Source: Alphaproteobacteria bacterium | Lineage (GTDB): Bacteria > Pseudomonadota > Alphaproteobacteria > SMXP01 | DNA: 6,284 nucleotides | Direction of reading: 5' to 3' | Assembly (NCBI GenBank): GCA_028280675.1 | Contig: JANQLI010000044.1 | Coordinates: 1-6,284, forward strand | Shown: piece by piece, positions 6,156 through 6,284 of the stretch | Position numbering within the stretch: position 1 is the first letter of the stretch | Layout of the letters: each line of letters opens with the position of its first letter | Notes under the pieces: model-generated | Told to the model about the DNA's origin: nothing | The model's input: only the letters and a program-made list of their open reading frames with translations | Databases searched by the model: none | Program-made: the position numbers and the translations under genes

Positions 6156-6177
6156 TGGCCGCAGAAGGTTGCGGCCA
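6156..6177. repeat. Perfect GC-rich inverted repeat TGGCCGCA-N6-TGCGGCCA
   Basis: The arms at 6156-6163 and 6170-6177 are exact reverse complements around the loop GAAGGT. The stem is strong enough to fold in RNA, but the sequence following it is C-rich (CTCCTTCCCC) rather than a T-run, so a standard terminator is unlikely. The right arm overlaps a candidate -35 element, which would also fit a protein-binding operator. Confidence 0.55.
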
Positions 6178-6197
6178 CTCCTTCCCCAACCTATATC
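6168..6197 (+). promoter_or_regulatory. Candidate promoter (sigma32-like or sigma70) for the gene starting at 6249
   Basis: GTTG (6168-6171), 18 bp, then CCTATAT (6190-6196) matches the alphaproteobacterial RpoH pattern CTTG-N17/18-CYTATNT except for its first base. The alternative sigma70 reading is TTGCGG (6169-6174), 17 bp, TATATC (6192-6197). Either would start transcription near 6203, about 46 nt before the ATG. Seen by eye only. Confidence 0.33.
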
Positions 6198-6248
6198 CAC
6201 CCCGAACCGACGAATCAGGGTATTCACCCAAAATTAAGGGGACGCACG

Positions 6249-6284
6249 ATGGTGCATGAGATGACCATGAAGCGTCTGCCGCTA
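6249..6284 (+). CDS. Start of an unidentified gene, cut by the right edge
   Basis: Only 12 codons are visible (MVHEMTMKRLPL). The start is supported by AAGGGG at 6236-6241, 7 nt before the ATG, in a 157-bp gap otherwise without coding. It is not dnaK, whose product begins with a nucleotide-binding GIDLGTT motif. MKRLPL could be the beginning of a signal peptide with the later ATG (6267) as start, but the visible part is too short to assign a function. Confidence 0.5.
   Translation, partial: MVHEMTMKRLPL

Overview
The window looks like an ordinary chromosomal core region of an alphaproteobacterium with moderate GC content (roughly mid-50s percent by eye). The assignment rests on gene order, the style of the proteins and the rph-rdgB-hemW block next to hrcA-grpE. 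I cannot name a genus. There is no sign of a mobile element, phage, CRISPR array, rRNA or tRNA, and base composition is fairly uniform apart from short AT-rich patches.

Layout from left to right. (1) The 5' part of rsmI (16S rRNA 2'-O-methyltransferase) on the minus strand, cut by the window edge. (2) Divergent from it, and overlapping its 5' end, an lppC/lpoA-like gene for a periplasmic-binding-fold lipoprotein of the penicillin-binding-protein-activator family. (3) Convergent with that gene and sharing stop-codon bases, a tightly packed minus-strand operon transcribed in the order rph (RNase PH), rdgB (dITP/XTP pyrophosphatase) and hemW (radical-SAM heme chaperone). (4) A 118-bp divergent regulatory region. 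(5) The plus-strand pair hrcA (heat-shock repressor) and grpE (DnaK nucleotide exchange factor). (6) A 157-bp intergenic stretch with two perfect inverted repeats and a possible heat-shock-type promoter. (7) The first 12 codons of a further plus-strand gene that cannot be identified.

Functionally the window joins RNA maturation and modification (rph, rsmI), nucleotide-pool sanitation (rdgB), heme delivery (hemW), cell-wall synthesis control (lppC) and the heat-shock chaperone circuit (hrcA, grpE). rph/rdgB/hemW and hrcA/grpE form two divergent transcription units controlled from one small shared region. The rsmI/lppC pair is another divergent unit, and its promoters must lie inside the opposite gene. 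No CIRCE operator (the usual HrcA target) is visible anywhere in the window, so HrcA autoregulation through CIRCE is not supported here.

I do not see a new multi-gene biological system. The points worth a second look are regulatory: the overlapping divergent rsmI/lppC starts, the dyad lying over overlapping rph/hrcA promoters, and the hairpins plus sigma32-like promoter after grpE. All promoter and operator calls are by-eye matches and are much weaker than the gene calls.
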